DNA of 64,000 nt, taken from positions 1,240,001 to 1,304,000 of the forward strand of contig NZ_JBBCMA010000001.1 in assembly GCF_037152535.1 (NCBI RefSeq). The letters run 5' to 3'. A program made the position numbers and the translations under genes. Origin of the DNA: Leclercia sp. AS011 (lineage in GTDB: Bacteria > Pseudomonadota > Gammaproteobacteria > Enterobacterales > Enterobacteriaceae). Under the pieces are notes generated by a model. It was not told the origin of the DNA and did no database searches. It was given only the letters and a program-made list of their open reading frames with translations. Position 1 is the first letter of the stretch, and the number at the start of each line of letters is the position of its first letter. Below, piece after piece: positions 51,766 through 61,532 of this stretch.

Positions 51766-52692
51766 TTAATAGACCGAGCGGCCCAGCTTCTGGGTCAGAC
51801 GCTCCAGCACCGCGACGCCGGCCAGGGAGTTCCCCGTCTCGTCCAGCTCCGGGCTCCAGACCGCAATCGCCATCTCGTGCGGCACAATCGCCACCACCCC
51901 GCCACCAACCCCCGATTTGGCAGGCAGCCCCACGCGCCAGGCAAACTCACCGGCATTCTGATACATGCCGCTGGTGGCCATCAGGGCATTCACCTGCCGG
52001 GCCTGCATCGACGTGACCACCGGCTCTGAGAGGTGCGGCGCATAGCCCTGGGCGGCCAGAAACAGAAAGGTGTCGGCCAGTTCAACGCAGTTCATCTTCA
52101 GGGCGCAGTAGTGGAAGTAGTTTTGCAGCACCGTCGAGACATCGTTATGGAAATTGCCGAACGACTTCATCAGCCAGGCGATCGCCGCATTGCGCGCCGA
52201 GTGTTCGAACTCTGATTTAGCCACCAGGGTGTCGTAAGCAATATCGCTGACCCCGGAGAGCTGGCGCACAATCTCCAGCATCCGCTGACGCGGGGCGCTG
52301 AGACGGCTTTGCAGCATATCGCACACCACCAGCGCCCCGGCGTTGATAAACGGGTTGCGCGGTTTGCCCTGCTCGATCTCCAGCTGCAGCAGAGAGTTAA
52401 ACGGCTGGCCGGAGGGATCTTTCCCTACCCGCTGCCAGATCTCGTCTTCGTCATACTGACGCATGGCCGCCACCAGGCTGAGCACTTTTGAGATCGACTG
52501 AATGGAGAAACGTTCGGTGGCATCCCCGGCCTGGAAGCGCTGACCATCGACGGTACGAATGGCAATCCCGAGCTTGTTGCCGTTGACCGAGGCAAGCGCC
52601 GGAATGTAATCGGCCACTTTGCCCTGGCCCAGTAAGGGACGTACTTGCGCCAGAATGGCGTCCAGCATCTGATTATTGATGTTCGCAGCCAT
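51766..52692 (-). CDS. glsB: Glutaminase 2
   Basis: From ATG 52692 the product has 308 residues, equal to E. coli GlsB (YneH). The serine-dependent beta-lactamase-like fold shows the catalytic Ser-x-x-Lys in [17 protein letters not shown] (about residues 66-69), [11 protein letters not shown], and the C-terminal [20 protein letters not shown]. It hydrolyses glutamine to glutamate and ammonia in the cytosol. The neighbourhood (glsB beside sad and ptrR) is that of E. coli, with a chemoreceptor gene inserted between glsB and sad here. Confidence 0.94.
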   Translation of the reverse strand: MAANINNQMLDAILAQVRPLLGQGKVADYIPALASVNGNKLGIAIRTVDGQRFQAGDATERFSIQSISKVLSLVAAMRQYDEDEIWQRVGKDPSGQPFNSLLQLEIEQGKPRNPFINAGALVVCDMLQSRLSAPRQRMLEIVRQLSGVSDIAYDTLVAKSEFEHSARNAAIAWLMKSFGNFHNDVSTVLQNYFHYCALKMNCVELADTFLFLAAQGYAPHLSEPVVTSMQARQVNALMATSGMYQNAGEFAWRVGLPAKSGVGGGVVAIVPHEMAIAVWSPELDETGNSLAGVAVLERLTQKLGRSVY

Positions 52693-52755
52693 CGGTTGCT
52701 CCTTGCTCACAGGCCAAAAACGGCCTGCGAGTATAACAGAGGCTGATGGATGACG

Positions 52756-54345
52756 TCAGGCAGGAAGTCGGAACCGCGAAACCGCCTGTAACAGCAGGCC
52801 GGATTCATCATGCAGTCGCCGGGAGGCCTCGGAGGCGGTGTTCACCAGTTCATCGGTCTGGTGCGCCACCTGGTTCAGGGCCTGTAGCTGGCCGGTCATG
52901 CGGTGAATGCTGTCCCCCTGGCTGAGGGTCGCCACGGAGATCTCATTCAGTAAGCTACAGAGATTGCCCACCAGACCAATCACCTGCTGGAGATTATCCT
53001 CCAGCCGGGTCACCGCTTTCGAGCCATCTTCGATGCCCTGTAGCGAGTGATTAATCAGCTGCTGAATGGTTTGCGTCGAGTGGCTGCTCTTACGCGCCAG
53101 CAGCCCCACTTCCCGCGCCACCACCGCAAAACCGCGCCCCTGATTCCCGGCGTGCGCCGCTTCGATAGCCGCGTTCAGGGCCAGAATATTGGTCTGAAAC
53201 GCCACGTTATCGATGATCGCCACAATGCCGCGCATTTCAGAAGAACGCGCCACAATCGCCGCCATCGAGGCGTTCACCGTCTCCATCATACGATCGCCGC
53301 CCGCCGCCATCTCCCGCGCCTCGTCTGCCCGCGTGCTCGCCAGTCTGGCGTAGCCGCTGTTGCCCTCGACATGGGTCTCCAGGTCGGCAATGTGCGCCGT
53401 GACCTCTTTCAGCTCCTGCGCCTGACGCGCCGACTGGTGATAGAGCTTCTGATTGCCCTCCGCCAGCGACCCGATATTGGTCACCATCGAGGTGGTCGCC
53501 TCGCTGACCTGCGTCACCAGCTGCTGCAGGCCCTGTTGCAGGGTATCGACGCTGTCGCCAAGCTGCGCCATCTCGCGGTTAAAGCGTTTCACGCCCGGCG
53601 GCGGCGCGGAGAGATCCCCCGCCGCCAGCAGATTGATATGGGCGATAAGCCGACGCAGCGGCACGATCACCCAGCGCGACATCGCAAACCACACCGCTAC
53701 GGCGATCGCCAGTAGCACCACCGGGGCCAGTAAGAACAGGGATTGCAGGCTGGAGAGGCTGGCGGTCAACAACTGACGCCCCTCTGCGGCGCGCTGGACG
53801 CTGGCCTGCTGATAGCGGGCGTAGTTGTCATTGAAGTCCGCCTGAAATGCCTGCGCGGGGACCGCGAAGAAGGCGTCAATCGACTGGCTATTGACCAGCC
53901 CGTCGGCCTGTTCACGGATAGCATCGAAGAACAGCTGATAGCTGGTGAGCAGCGCCTCATCCCGCGGGGGCTGCATCGCCTGCCAGGCCTGCCACGCCTG
54001 CTGAGAATCCCGCAGCGCCAGCTGGGCCTCGTCCATCAGGCTGTGCCAGCTCCCGTCCGAACCGGTCTCTTTATCCTGCATAAAGTAAACCCCCGCCCGA
54101 TTGAGCAGATCGCTCGCCGCCAGCAGCGAGATCCGCGCCTGATCGACTTTGGCCTGTTGCAGGTACGCCATCTGATTACGCTGTTCATTGCGCTGGGCAT
54201 CCCGCAGCGAGACGGAGAGGAAAATCGAGGATGAGATTTGTACGGCAGAGAAGAGCCCGATAATGCAGAAGATCCCCGCCAGCAAACCAAACTGCCGGGG
54301 AGTAATGCGGCGATAAATTTTGCTTAAGTTCATAAATGTATTCAT
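52756..54345 (-). CDS. Methyl-accepting chemotaxis protein
   Basis: About 529 residues. Helix 1 (about 20-40), a periplasmic four-helix-bundle sensor (about 45-200), helix 2 (LAPVVLLAIAVAVWFAM), HAMP, and a cytoplasmic signalling domain with the hairpin tip NVAFQTNILALNAAIEAAHA and flanking methylation helices. Its sensor shows no Arg pair that would prove aspartate or serine binding. There is no C-terminal NWETF-like CheR-docking peptide (it ends AVSRFRLPA), so it is a low-abundance type receptor dependent on others for methylation. ATG 54345 was chosen over the TTG at 54351. Confidence 0.9.
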   Translation of the reverse strand: MNTFMNLSKIYRRITPRQFGLLAGIFCIIGLFSAVQISSSIFLSVSLRDAQRNEQRNQMAYLQQAKVDQARISLLAASDLLNRAGVYFMQDKETGSDGSWHSLMDEAQLALRDSQQAWQAWQAMQPPRDEALLTSYQLFFDAIREQADGLVNSQSIDAFFAVPAQAFQADFNDNYARYQQASVQRAAEGRQLLTASLSSLQSLFLLAPVVLLAIAVAVWFAMSRWVIVPLRRLIAHINLLAAGDLSAPPPGVKRFNREMAQLGDSVDTLQQGLQQLVTQVSEATTSMVTNIGSLAEGNQKLYHQSARQAQELKEVTAHIADLETHVEGNSGYARLASTRADEAREMAAGGDRMMETVNASMAAIVARSSEMRGIVAIIDNVAFQTNILALNAAIEAAHAGNQGRGFAVVAREVGLLARKSSHSTQTIQQLINHSLQGIEDGSKAVTRLEDNLQQVIGLVGNLCSLLNEISVATLSQGDSIHRMTGQLQALNQVAHQTDELVNTASEASRRLHDESGLLLQAVSRFRLPA

Positions 54346-54420
54346 TAACAATGCCTTAGACGTGGGCGAGTCTACGCAGTGAAAATGACAGAACTATTTC
54401 AGGGAGATGACAGCGGGAAG

Positions 54421-54493
54421 GAACGCCCGGCGGCGCGGCGCTTGCACGGTCCTACAGATTTTGTAGGCCGGGTAAGCGCTGCGCCACCCGGCA
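54421..54493. repeat. REP/BIME-type repeat between the chemoreceptor and sad
   Basis: A first unit GAACGCCCGGCGGCGCGGCG (54421 on) and an inverted unit with GTAGGCCGGGTAAGCGCTGC (54463 on) ending in GCCACCCGGCA form a BIME-like pair in the gap. Confidence 0.85.
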
Positions 54494-54504
54494 GATGCAC
54501 ATTG

Positions 54505-55887
54505 TTAAACCCGGTCTTTCCACACCGTCTGCACATTGCAGAACTCATGCAGGCCGAAGTGCGACAGCTCCCGGCCAAAGCCGCTCTTCTTCACCCCACC
54601 AAAGGCCACGCGGGCATCGCTGGCGCTGTAGCCGTTGATAAACACCCCGCCGCACTCAAGCTGGCGGGCAAAGCGATCCGCTCTCTCAGCGCTGGCGGTA
54701 AACACTGTGGCAGAGAGCCCGAAATCGCTGTCGTTCGCCAACGCCAGGGCATGATCGGCATCGGTTGCCACGGTGATGGCCGCCACCGGGCCAAACAGCT
54801 CCTGACGGAAGGCGGTCATCGTCGGAGTGACATTCCCCAATACGGTCGGCGCATAGTAGTTCCCTGCCCCCGCCAGCTTCTCGCCGCCCAGCAGCAGGGT
54901 CGCCCCTTCGGCAAGCGTAGCCTGCACCTGCTGATCCATCTCGTCGCGCAGATCGAAACGCGCCATTGGCCCCAGGTAATTCTCTTCTGCGTCCGGTGCC
55001 CCCATTTTCAGGGCCGCGGTGGCCTCAACAAAGCGACGGCTGAACTCGTCGGCAATCCCCGCTTCGACGATAAAGCGTTTGGCGGCGGCGCAGACCTGCC
55101 CGGTGTTCTGATAGCGCCCGGTCACCGCCGCTTTCACCGCCAGATCGAGGTCGGCATCGTTGAGGACGATAAAGGGATCGGATCCCCCCAGCTCCAGCAC
55201 GCATTTTTTCAGCGCCGCCCCGGCCTGAGCGCCAATCGCCGCCCCGGCCCGCAGGCTGCCGGTAACGGTCACCGCCGCAATGCGCGGATCGGCAATCATC
55301 TGGCTTACCCCGTCGTTGGTGGCATTCAGCTGACTAAACACACCCTGCGGGAATCCGGCGTCATTAAAGATGGCATCAATCAGGGTCGCGGCGCCCAGCA
55401 CGTTCGGGGCGTGTTTCAGCAGATAGCTGTTGCCCGCGAGGATAATCGGCACCGCGCCGCGCAGTACCTGCCATAGCGGGAAGTTCCACGGCATCACCGC
55501 CAGCACCGGGCCCAGCGGGCGATATTCAATCACCGCATCCGCCACCTGCGTCGCCTCGGTAGCGAGCATCGCCGGGCCATGTTCGGCATACCAGTCGCAA
55601 AGCCCGGCGGATTTCGCCACCTCCCCGCGCGCCTGGGCAATAGGTTTGCCCATCTCGCGAGTGATCATCTGAGCCATCTCTTCGCCACGGTTGCGCAGCA
55701 CGGTACCCAGATCGCGCAGTTTTTGCGCACGCGCCGCCACCGGGACGCTGCGCCACTGGCGAAAAGCGGCATCGGTCCGGGCAAGGGCTTGTTCAACGTC
55801 GGTGGCGGTCGCCCACGGCCAGACGGCCAGGGTTTCGCCGTTTGCCGGGTTAACAGATAAAGCATGAGTGGCAGAAGGTATAGTCAT
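54505..55887 (-). CDS. sad: Succinate semialdehyde dehydrogenase Sad (YneI)
   Basis: 460 residues, as expected for E. coli Sad (462). ALDH features: VLAVMPWNFPLWQVLRGAVP, the catalytic Glu in LELGGSDPFIV, the nucleophile in NTGQVCAAAKRF, and the C-terminal GVKKSGFGRELSHFG. It oxidises succinate semialdehyde to succinate with NAD+, the last step of putrescine/GABA use. It is divergent from ptrR, whose product is known to act on sad in E. coli. The intervening 99 bp carry both promoters. Confidence 0.95.
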   Translation of the reverse strand: MTIPSATHALSVNPANGETLAVWPWATATDVEQALARTDAAFRQWRSVPVAARAQKLRDLGTVLRNRGEEMAQMITREMGKPIAQARGEVAKSAGLCDWYAEHGPAMLATEATQVADAVIEYRPLGPVLAVMPWNFPLWQVLRGAVPIILAGNSYLLKHAPNVLGAATLIDAIFNDAGFPQGVFSQLNATNDGVSQMIADPRIAAVTVTGSLRAGAAIGAQAGAALKKCVLELGGSDPFIVLNDADLDLAVKAAVTGRYQNTGQVCAAAKRFIVEAGIADEFSRRFVEATAALKMGAPDAEENYLGPMARFDLRDEMDQQVQATLAEGATLLLGGEKLAGAGNYYAPTVLGNVTPTMTAFRQELFGPVAAITVATDADHALALANDSDFGLSATVFTASAERADRFARQLECGGVFINGYSASDARVAFGGVKKSGFGRELSHFGLHEFCNVQTVWKDRV

Positions 55888-55986
55888 GATCGGCTCCGTG
55901 TAATAACAGTTGCTACAGTGTGGCCTGGTCTGTTATTTCTTAAAAATGAATAATAGTGACCACCTTATTCACGATACGAGAATGAT

Positions 55987-56865
55987 ATGGATCTGACCCA
56001 GCTGGAAATGTTCAACGCCGTCGCCCAGACCGGCAGCATCACCCTGGCCGCGCAGAAGGTGCATCGCGTGCCCTCAAACCTCACCACCCGCATCAAGCAA
56101 CTGGAAGCCGACCTCGGGGTAGAGCTGTTTATCCGCGAGAACCAGCGGCTGCGCCTCTCCCCCGCGGGGCACAATTTTTTGCGCTACAGCCGACAGATCC
56201 TCGCCCTGGTGGATGAGGCCCGGATGGTGGTGGCCGGTGATGAACCCCAGGGGCTGTTTACCCTCGGGTCGCTGGAGAGCACGGCGGCGGTGCGTATTCC
56301 GGCCTCGCTGGCGCAGTTTAACCAGCGCTATCCGCGCATTCAGTTTGCGCTGGCGACGGGTCCATCGGGGATGATGATCGACGGCGTGCTGGAGGGGACC
56401 CTGAGCGCCGCTTTTGTTGACGGGCCCTTAACCCACCCGGAGCTGGAGGGGATGCCGGTCTACCGGGAAGAGATGATGCTGGTGGTACCCGCCGGTCAGC
56501 CGAAGGTCGAGCGGGCTCTGGCCGTCAGCGGACGGGATATCTACGCCTTTCGCGCCAACTGCTCCTATCGTCGCCATTTTGAGAGCTGGTTTCATGCGGA
56601 TCGCGCCACGCCCGGGCGCATTCATGAGATGGAGTCCTACCACGGCATGCTGGCCTGCGTGATTGCCGGTGCCGGAATTGCGCTGATGCCGCGCTCGATG
56701 CTGGAAAGCATGCCCGGTCATCAGCAGGTGGAAGCCTGGCCGCTGGCAGAGAACTGGCGCTGGCTCACCACCTGGCTGGTGTGGCGTCGCGGGGCGATGA
56801 CTCGCCAGCTCGAAGCCTTTATAGCACTGCTAAACGAAGGTCAGCCACCAGCACCTTCTCCATAA
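55987..56865 (+). CDS. ptrR: LysR-family regulator PtrR (YneJ)
   Basis: 292 residues: the helix-turn-helix is [20 protein letters not shown] followed by [19 protein letters not shown], and the sensor domain is complete. It corresponds to E. coli YneJ/PtrR, which regulates the divergent sad gene in putrescine use. The gene order ptrR-sad-...-glsB is conserved. Its last 47 bases overlap the end of the convergent GNAT gene, on the opposite strand. Confidence 0.92.
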   Translation: MDLTQLEMFNAVAQTGSITLAAQKVHRVPSNLTTRIKQLEADLGVELFIRENQRLRLSPAGHNFLRYSRQILALVDEARMVVAGDEPQGLFTLGSLESTAAVRIPASLAQFNQRYPRIQFALATGPSGMMIDGVLEGTLSAAFVDGPLTHPELEGMPVYREEMMLVVPAGQPKVERALAVSGRDIYAFRANCSYRRHFESWFHADRATPGRIHEMESYHGMLACVIAGAGIALMPRSMLESMPGHQQVEAWPLAENWRWLTTWLVWRRGAMTRQLEAFIALLNEGQPPAPSP

Positions 56866-57301
56866 ACAGGCTCAGGGGGTCGGGCGCATACGGGGGAAAC
56901 GCCTCGCACAGCTGATACCCGCAGCGCTCATACAAATGAATGGCCGCCTGCTGTTTAATCCCCGTCTCCAGTCGCAGCGTGTGACAGCTGCGGCTGAGCG
57001 CTTCATCTTCCAGCGCCGCCAGCAGTTTTTCCCCCAGCCGCTGCCCGCGATGGGTCGGATCGATATAGACCCGCTTCATCTCCCCGCTGCCGTCGCCGTT
57101 GAGTACGATGGCCCCGCAGCCGACGGCGTTAAGCTGGCGATCGCGGATCACCATCATGATCAAACTGTGTTCCGGCAGCCCGGTCAGATCCAGCAGATGG
57201 TTGCTTTCCGCCGGATAGAGCGCGCTCTGGTAGCTGTCGAGATCGGCAATCAGGGTGGTGATATCCGGATGGGCGGGCGATTCTGAGGTAATGGAATACA
57301 T
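56819..57301 (-). CDS. GNAT N-acetyltransferase
   Basis: 160 residues, one compact GNAT domain: [20 protein letters not shown] is motif A, and [20 protein letters not shown] is motif B. It resembles small acetyltransferases such as the YafP/ElaA-like group; the substrate is unknown. It converges on ptrR and overlaps its 3' end by 47 bp, a rather long antisense overlap that could couple the two transcripts. The dehydrogenase gene downstream on the plus strand is divergent. Confidence 0.86.
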   Translation of the reverse strand: MYSITSESPAHPDITTLIADLDSYQSALYPAESNHLLDLTGLPEHSLIMMVIRDRQLNAVGCGAIVLNGDGSGEMKRVYIDPTHRGQRLGEKLLAALEDEALSRSCHTLRLETGIKQQAAIHLYERCGYQLCEAFPPYAPDPLSLFMEKVLVADLRLAVL

Positions 57302-57452
57302 GGCAGGCTCCTTTTGTCGTTTTTCTCCACCCTAACGCCGGGCGGCTACGTTGCGGGCATATTTTTAACTTATAACTGCCGCCAGCCATTGCACGCCTCG
57401 CGCCTGCGGCGTAAGTTTGGGCCCAGTCACGGTTAAAATGTCAGGAAAAACA

Positions 57453-58397
57453 ATGAACACCAAAGCCCGTAAAGTGATGATTATTGGGGCCGGAAACGTC
57501 GGCACCTCCGCCGCCTATGCCCTGCTGAACCAGAATATTTGTGAAGAGCTGCTGCTGGTGGATATCAACCAGCAGCGCAGCGAAGGTCACGCCTGGGATC
57601 TGTCGGATGCCGCCGCCTATATGCCCGGGATGATGACCATCTCCACCCGCGAGGCGAGCGACTGTGCCGATGTGGACATCGCGGTGATCACCGTCTCCGG
57701 CGGTGCCCTCAAGCCGGGGCAGACGCGGCTGGATGAGCTGAACGCCACGGCCCGCATTGTGAAAAGCATTGTGCCGCAGATGATGACCGGTGGGTTTAAC
57801 GGCATTTTTCTGATCGCCACTAACCCGTGCGACATCATCACCTGGCAGGTGTGGCAGCTCTCCGGCCTGCCGCGCCATCAGGTGATTGGCACCGGCGTCT
57901 GGCTGGATACCACCCGCCTGCGCCGCACCCTGGCACAGGCGCTGGATATCGGTGCCCAGAGCATCGACGCCTTTATTCTGGGCGAGCACGGAGATACGCA
58001 GTTCCCGGTCTGGTCACATTCGGCGGTCTACGGCTCGCCCATTGCCGACGTGTATCAGCGCCACACTGGCAAAACGCTGGATTTTGATGAGCTGGCCGAG
58101 CGCGTGCGCAAACAGGGCTTTGAGATCTATGCCCGCAAGGGCTGCACGGAGTACGGTATCGCCGCCACTATCGCCGAGATCTGCCGCAATATCTTCACCG
58201 GCAGCCACCGGGCGCTGGCGATCTCCTGCATTCTGGACGGTGAGTATGGCGTGGATGGCGTGGCGATTGGCGTCCCGGCGGTGCTGGCCCAGAGCGGCGT
58301 CCAGCAGATCATAGAGCTGAAGCTTGCAGACGACGAATTAGAAAAATTCCGCCATTCGGCGGAGGTGATCAGAGCCAATATCGCCCGTCTGCCCTGA
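57453..58397 (+). CDS. L-2-hydroxyacid dehydrogenase (L-hicDH/LDH family)
   Basis: From ATG 57453 (AGGAAA upstream) 314 residues. NAD-binding GAGNVGTSAAYAL at the start, LLVDINQQRSEGHAWDLSDA, the substrate segment IATNPCDIITWQVWQLSGLP, and the catalytic His in LGEHGDTQFPVWSH are all present, with the catalytic Asp expected upstream. The GTGVWLDTTRLRRTLAQ loop differs from lactate and malate dehydrogenases and suits the hydroxyisocaproate group. It should interconvert a 2-oxo acid and an L-2-hydroxy acid with NAD(H). It ends 3 bp from the convergent DeoR gene of the sugar-acid cluster and may belong to it. Confidence 0.85.
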   Translation: MNTKARKVMIIGAGNVGTSAAYALLNQNICEELLLVDINQQRSEGHAWDLSDAAAYMPGMMTISTREASDCADVDIAVITVSGGALKPGQTRLDELNATARIVKSIVPQMMTGGFNGIFLIATNPCDIITWQVWQLSGLPRHQVIGTGVWLDTTRLRRTLAQALDIGAQSIDAFILGEHGDTQFPVWSHSAVYGSPIADVYQRHTGKTLDFDELAERVRKQGFEIYARKGCTEYGIAATIAEICRNIFTGSHRALAISCILDGEYGVDGVAIGVPAVLAQSGVQQIIELKLADDELEKFRHSAEVIRANIARLP

Positions 58398-58400
58398 ATC

Positions 58401-59162
58401 CTAAGGGGCCAGGGTCAGAGTGGCATCAAGCTGGCTTAGGGTCTGCTGCACCCCTTCGTCCAGCCGTTTATCGGTAACGATATCGGTGAGAGTGTTGAGG
58501 TGAGCCACGTTAAACAGCGACCAGGCACCGTATTTCGAGCTGTCGGCCAGCAGCACCCGGCGGCGGGCATTGGCGATCAGATCCCGCTTGAGGGCCGCTT
58601 TCTCTTCCGTCGGGGAGGTAATGCCGCGCTCCAGATCCCAGCCGTTACAGCTGACAAAAGCGATATCCGGCCAGACGTTTTGCAGTAGGCGGCGGCCGTG
58701 CTCGCCGATGCAGGACTGGCTGGAGTCGTCGATGCGCCCGCCAATGATCGTCACCTCGATCTGCTTAAACTCCGAGAGAAACAGGGCGATATGCAGATCG
58801 CTGGTGATCACGCGCAGCGGGAGATGGGTCAACTGGCGCGCCAGTTCGATCATGGTGGTGCCCGCATCGAGCACCACCGCGTCACCGGCTTTGACAAAGC
58901 TGGCTGCCGCGCAGGCAATGGCGTGTTTTTCCGCCAGGCTGCGCTGCATCTTTTCGCTGGTGGTGGGCTGCGAAGGAATAAACCGGTTCAGGGTCACGCC
59001 GCCATGCGTGCGGCTGATCACCCCCTCCTGATCGAGCTTAATCAGATCCCGGCGAATAGTCGCGGGCGAGGCATCCGTCGCCGCCACCAGCTGATCCACC
59101 GTCACCAGATTGTGCCCTTTCAGGTAGTCCATTATCTGTTCTAACCGGCTATATCCCTTCAT
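58401..59162 (-). CDS. DeoR/GlpR-family repressor of the sugar-acid cluster
   Basis: 253 residues. The DeoR motif [28 protein letters not shown] and the sensor domain [26 protein letters not shown] are clear. It starts one base after the pdxA2-like stop, so the three minus-strand genes are one operon. DeoR proteins of this type bind a phosphorylated intermediate, so a 4-phosphosugar acid or dihydroxyacetone phosphate are the natural inducers. Palindromes and direct repeats in 61381-61435 could be its operators. Confidence 0.88.
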   Translation of the reverse strand: MKGYSRLEQIMDYLKGHNLVTVDQLVAATDASPATIRRDLIKLDQEGVISRTHGGVTLNRFIPSQPTTSEKMQRSLAEKHAIACAAASFVKAGDAVVLDAGTTMIELARQLTHLPLRVITSDLHIALFLSEFKQIEVTIIGGRIDDSSQSCIGEHGRRLLQNVWPDIAFVSCNGWDLERGITSPTEEKAALKRDLIANARRRVLLADSSKYGAWSLFNVAHLNTLTDIVTDKRLDEGVQQTLSQLDATLTLAP

Positions 59163-59163
59163 A

Positions 59164-60150
59164 TTATTCCCGTGTGATTTGCATCGCTAACTGGATAGAA
59201 ACCGTCATGCTCTCAGACTTCGCTTTACCTGTCCACGCAATGTCGAACGCGGTGCCATGGTCGGCAGAAGTGCGGATAAACGGCAGCCCGGCGGTGATAT
59301 TCACCCCGTCGTAAAAACCGAGTAATTTTAACGGGATATGCCCCTGATCGTGATACATCGCCACCACCATGTCATACATCCCTTCGTGGCACTGCATAAA
59401 GACCGTGTCCGGCGGGCATGGCCCTGACACATTCAGCCCTTTCGCCTTCATCGCCTCTACCGCCGGGCCGACAATCTTGATCTCTTCGTCGCCAAACAGA
59501 CCGTTCTCCCCGGCGTGCGGGTTGACCCCGGCCACGGCGATACGCGGATTTTTATACCCCACGCGCTTAAGGAAGGTGTCCGCAATGCCAATCACGGTTT
59601 TTACCCGATCCTGGTTGAGGGTATCAAGGAATTTGCGCAACGCGATATGGGTGGTGATGTGAATGACCTTTAACTGGTCGGTATAGAGCACCATCGCGTA
59701 ATCCTTGCTGTCGGTGAGGTGCGCCAGCAGTTCGGTATGGCCCGGATAGTGATGACCCGCCAGATGCAGCGCCTCTTTGTTCAGCGGCGCGGTAGCAATG
59801 GCTTTCACCTCGCCCGCCATCGCCAGCTCGGTGGCGCGACGCACGCAGCGGTAGGCCAAATCCCCGGCCTGGGCCTGCACCACGCCGGGCTGTAACGCCT
59901 CGGGATCTGCCAGCGGCTCGTCCAGCACGTTGATGATGGACGGCCCGAACTGCGCCTCGCTGACGCGGGTAATCACGCGTAACTCCGCCGGAGCGGTGAT
60001 GCCCTTCTCAAGCACCCGTTGCAGGGTACGGGCACAGCCGACCACCACGACCGGCGCGCCGGACAGCTCGCCTTCAGTCAGGGATTTGATAATGATCTCC
60101 GGGCCGATGCCCGCCGGGTCGCCCATGGTTACAGCAATGATATTAGTCAC
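59164..60150 (-). CDS. pdxA2: PdxA2-type 4-phosphosugar-acid dehydrogenase (PdxA family)
   Basis: 328 residues of the PdxA family: [17 protein letters not shown], the metal-binding His residues in [25 protein letters not shown] and [16 protein letters not shown]. Genomic pairing with a DUF1537 kinase marks it as PdxA2, which oxidatively decarboxylates D-threonate 4-phosphate or a related acid to dihydroxyacetone phosphate, rather than the pyridoxine enzyme. Its ATG lies inside the kinase gene (8-bp overlap). Vitamin B6 activity is not excluded but unlikely here. Confidence 0.9.
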   Translation of the reverse strand: MTNIIAVTMGDPAGIGPEIIIKSLTEGELSGAPVVVVGCARTLQRVLEKGITAPAELRVITRVSEAQFGPSIINVLDEPLADPEALQPGVVQAQAGDLAYRCVRRATELAMAGEVKAIATAPLNKEALHLAGHHYPGHTELLAHLTDSKDYAMVLYTDQLKVIHITTHIALRKFLDTLNQDRVKTVIGIADTFLKRVGYKNPRIAVAGVNPHAGENGLFGDEEIKIVGPAVEAMKAKGLNVSGPCPPDTVFMQCHEGMYDMVVAMYHDQGHIPLKLLGFYDGVNITAGLPFIRTSADHGTAFDIAWTGKAKSESMTVSIQLAMQITRE

Positions 60151-61357
60151 TCATCTTCTCCTCGATAAAATGCAAAACCTCAAGCAGCGTGGTTGCAGTA
60201 CCAAAACCGCCCGCTTTCGTCATAACTGGCCCCTGCCAGCGACAACCCAAAAATCGACCAAACGGCACGCACTGCGCCACTTGTCCGCGTATGGCAAAAC
60301 CTTGCGCGCCGAGCGCGCTGGCAACCGCCATCGCCACGTCGCCCCCGGAGACATACAGCGCCGCCGGGTTATGGTGCTCCAGCACCTTGCGTGTTAACTC
60401 CCCGAGAAACGCGCTGATGGTCTCCCCCAGCGCGGCGCGGCTTAATCCGCGCTGCTGACACAGGGCGTCGATCTGATGCCGGGCCTGGGTATCGGCGCAG
60501 GTATGCACCACGCAGTGCTGACCTGCCGTCAGCGCTGCGGCGATCTGCTCCTCATACCCCGCCATCGCGTGGTTAAACACATCATTGATATCAATCAGTA
60601 CCCTGCTGACATTGCGTTGACTGCGCACCCGCTGGATCTGCTCCTGAGCAATCTCACTCATCGAACCGATTACCGCCAGCAGCTGACGCGGCGTGGCGAG
60701 ACGGCGGGCCAGGGCATCGCACAGCCCGGCGGAGCCTACCAGCAGCGGACGCTCCTCGCAGGCGAAGGCGGCGTTGATAATCTGGTCCAGCTCGTCGTCA
60801 CTTTGGGCATCAACAATCACCAGTTGCGCATCGCCCTGCAGGGCCACCGTCAGCTGGGCCGGGTTGACGACCAGGCTGGTAAGGGCGGTTTGTTCCGCCA
60901 GTACGGCGGCAATATGGGCATGGCGCACCGGGGTTTTGGGGTCGCTGGCAAATTCGGTCTCCGTGACCGGGACGCCCTTCACCAGGCAGATGCCGTTTTG
61001 GGTGGTGCGCCCCGCCGCCGGGAAGGCCGGGGCGATGATGGCCTGACGCTGACCGCTGAGACGCAGCAGCGCCGCCACTTCCGCCCCGGGGTTGCCCCGC
61101 AGGGTGGAGTCGATTTTCTTCACCAGCCATTTTGCGCCGTCAATCTCGTCGGCGTAGCGCGTCAGCTTTTCAGCGGCCTCTGATGCCCCGAGCGCCCGAC
61201 TGTCGCTATTAATAACCAGCGCATCGGTGTCGCCGGTAAAGGGTGTCTGAAACGCGACGCTGACCTTTTTGCCGCTTAACGCCAGGCTGACGCCCGCGTC
61301 ATTGGCACCGGTAAAGTCATCGGCGATCACCACCACTTCTCTGTTCAGGTTGTTCAC
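60143..61357 (-). CDS. Four-carbon acid sugar kinase (DUF1537, DtnK-like)
   Basis: 404 residues starting with GTG 61357. The N-terminal half has the substrate motif VVIADDFTGANDAGVSLALS and KKIDSTLRGNPGAEV, the C-terminal half the ATP site YVSGGDVAMAVASALGAQGF and MTKAGGFG. The family phosphorylates C4 sugar acids at O4. Paired with PdxA2 it should be a D-threonate (DtnK), D-erythronate or L-threonate-pathway kinase; sequence alone does not decide which. It is the first gene of the minus-strand operon, facing the dehydrogenase operon across 175 bp. Confidence 0.9.
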   Translation of the reverse strand: MNNLNREVVVIADDFTGANDAGVSLALSGKKVSVAFQTPFTGDTDALVINSDSRALGASEAAEKLTRYADEIDGAKWLVKKIDSTLRGNPGAEVAALLRLSGQRQAIIAPAFPAAGRTTQNGICLVKGVPVTETEFASDPKTPVRHAHIAAVLAEQTALTSLVVNPAQLTVALQGDAQLVIVDAQSDDELDQIINAAFACEERPLLVGSAGLCDALARRLATPRQLLAVIGSMSEIAQEQIQRVRSQRNVSRVLIDINDVFNHAMAGYEEQIAAALTAGQHCVVHTCADTQARHQIDALCQQRGLSRAALGETISAFLGELTRKVLEHHNPAALYVSGGDVAMAVASALGAQGFAIRGQVAQCVPFGRFLGCRWQGPVMTKAGGFGTATTLLEVLHFIEEKMSD

Positions 61358-61389
61358 TTACATCCCCAAAGGTTAGCCTTTCCTGTTAA

Positions 61390-61418
61390 TGATTATATTC
61401 AATCATGATTGATTATAT
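61390..61418. promoter_or_regulatory. Palindrome and direct repeats, probable DeoR operators
   Basis: TGATTATAT occurs at 61390-61398 and 61410-61418 (20-bp repeat distance), and a perfect 14-bp palindrome TCAATCATGATTGA lies between (61399-61412). Its place between the divergent operons suits a shared repressor, most likely the DeoR protein at 58401. Confidence 0.6.
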
Positions 61419-61433
61419 GTGAGCAAGATCAAG
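61418..61433 (+). promoter_or_regulatory. Possible CRP site
   Basis: TGTGA-GCAAGA-TCAAG keeps one perfect CRP half-site with N6 spacing; the other half (TCAAG against TCACA) is weak. Confidence 0.4.
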
Positions 61434-61476
61434 TTATTCGGTTTGCGAATAAATTATAAATTTAGACACACGATGA

Positions 61477-61511
61477 CTGTGATTGCCTGGTTTGAGTGAA
61501 ATCAATCACAG
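61477..61511. promoter_or_regulatory. Inverted repeat in the leader of the Fe-alcohol dehydrogenase gene
   Basis: CTGTGATTG (61477-61485) and CAATCACAG (61503-61511) are perfect 9-base arms over 17 bases. They end ten bases before the ribosome site (AGGAG, 61522-61526). They could be an operator pair or an RNA hairpin. Confidence 0.5.
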
Positions 61512-61532
61512 ACACAGCAACAGGAGAGCAAT

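Noticed and set aside
53047..53715. A 222-codon plus-strand frame opposite the chemoreceptor gene
   Set aside because: Arg/His-rich antisense shadow without a ribosome site or recognisable domain.
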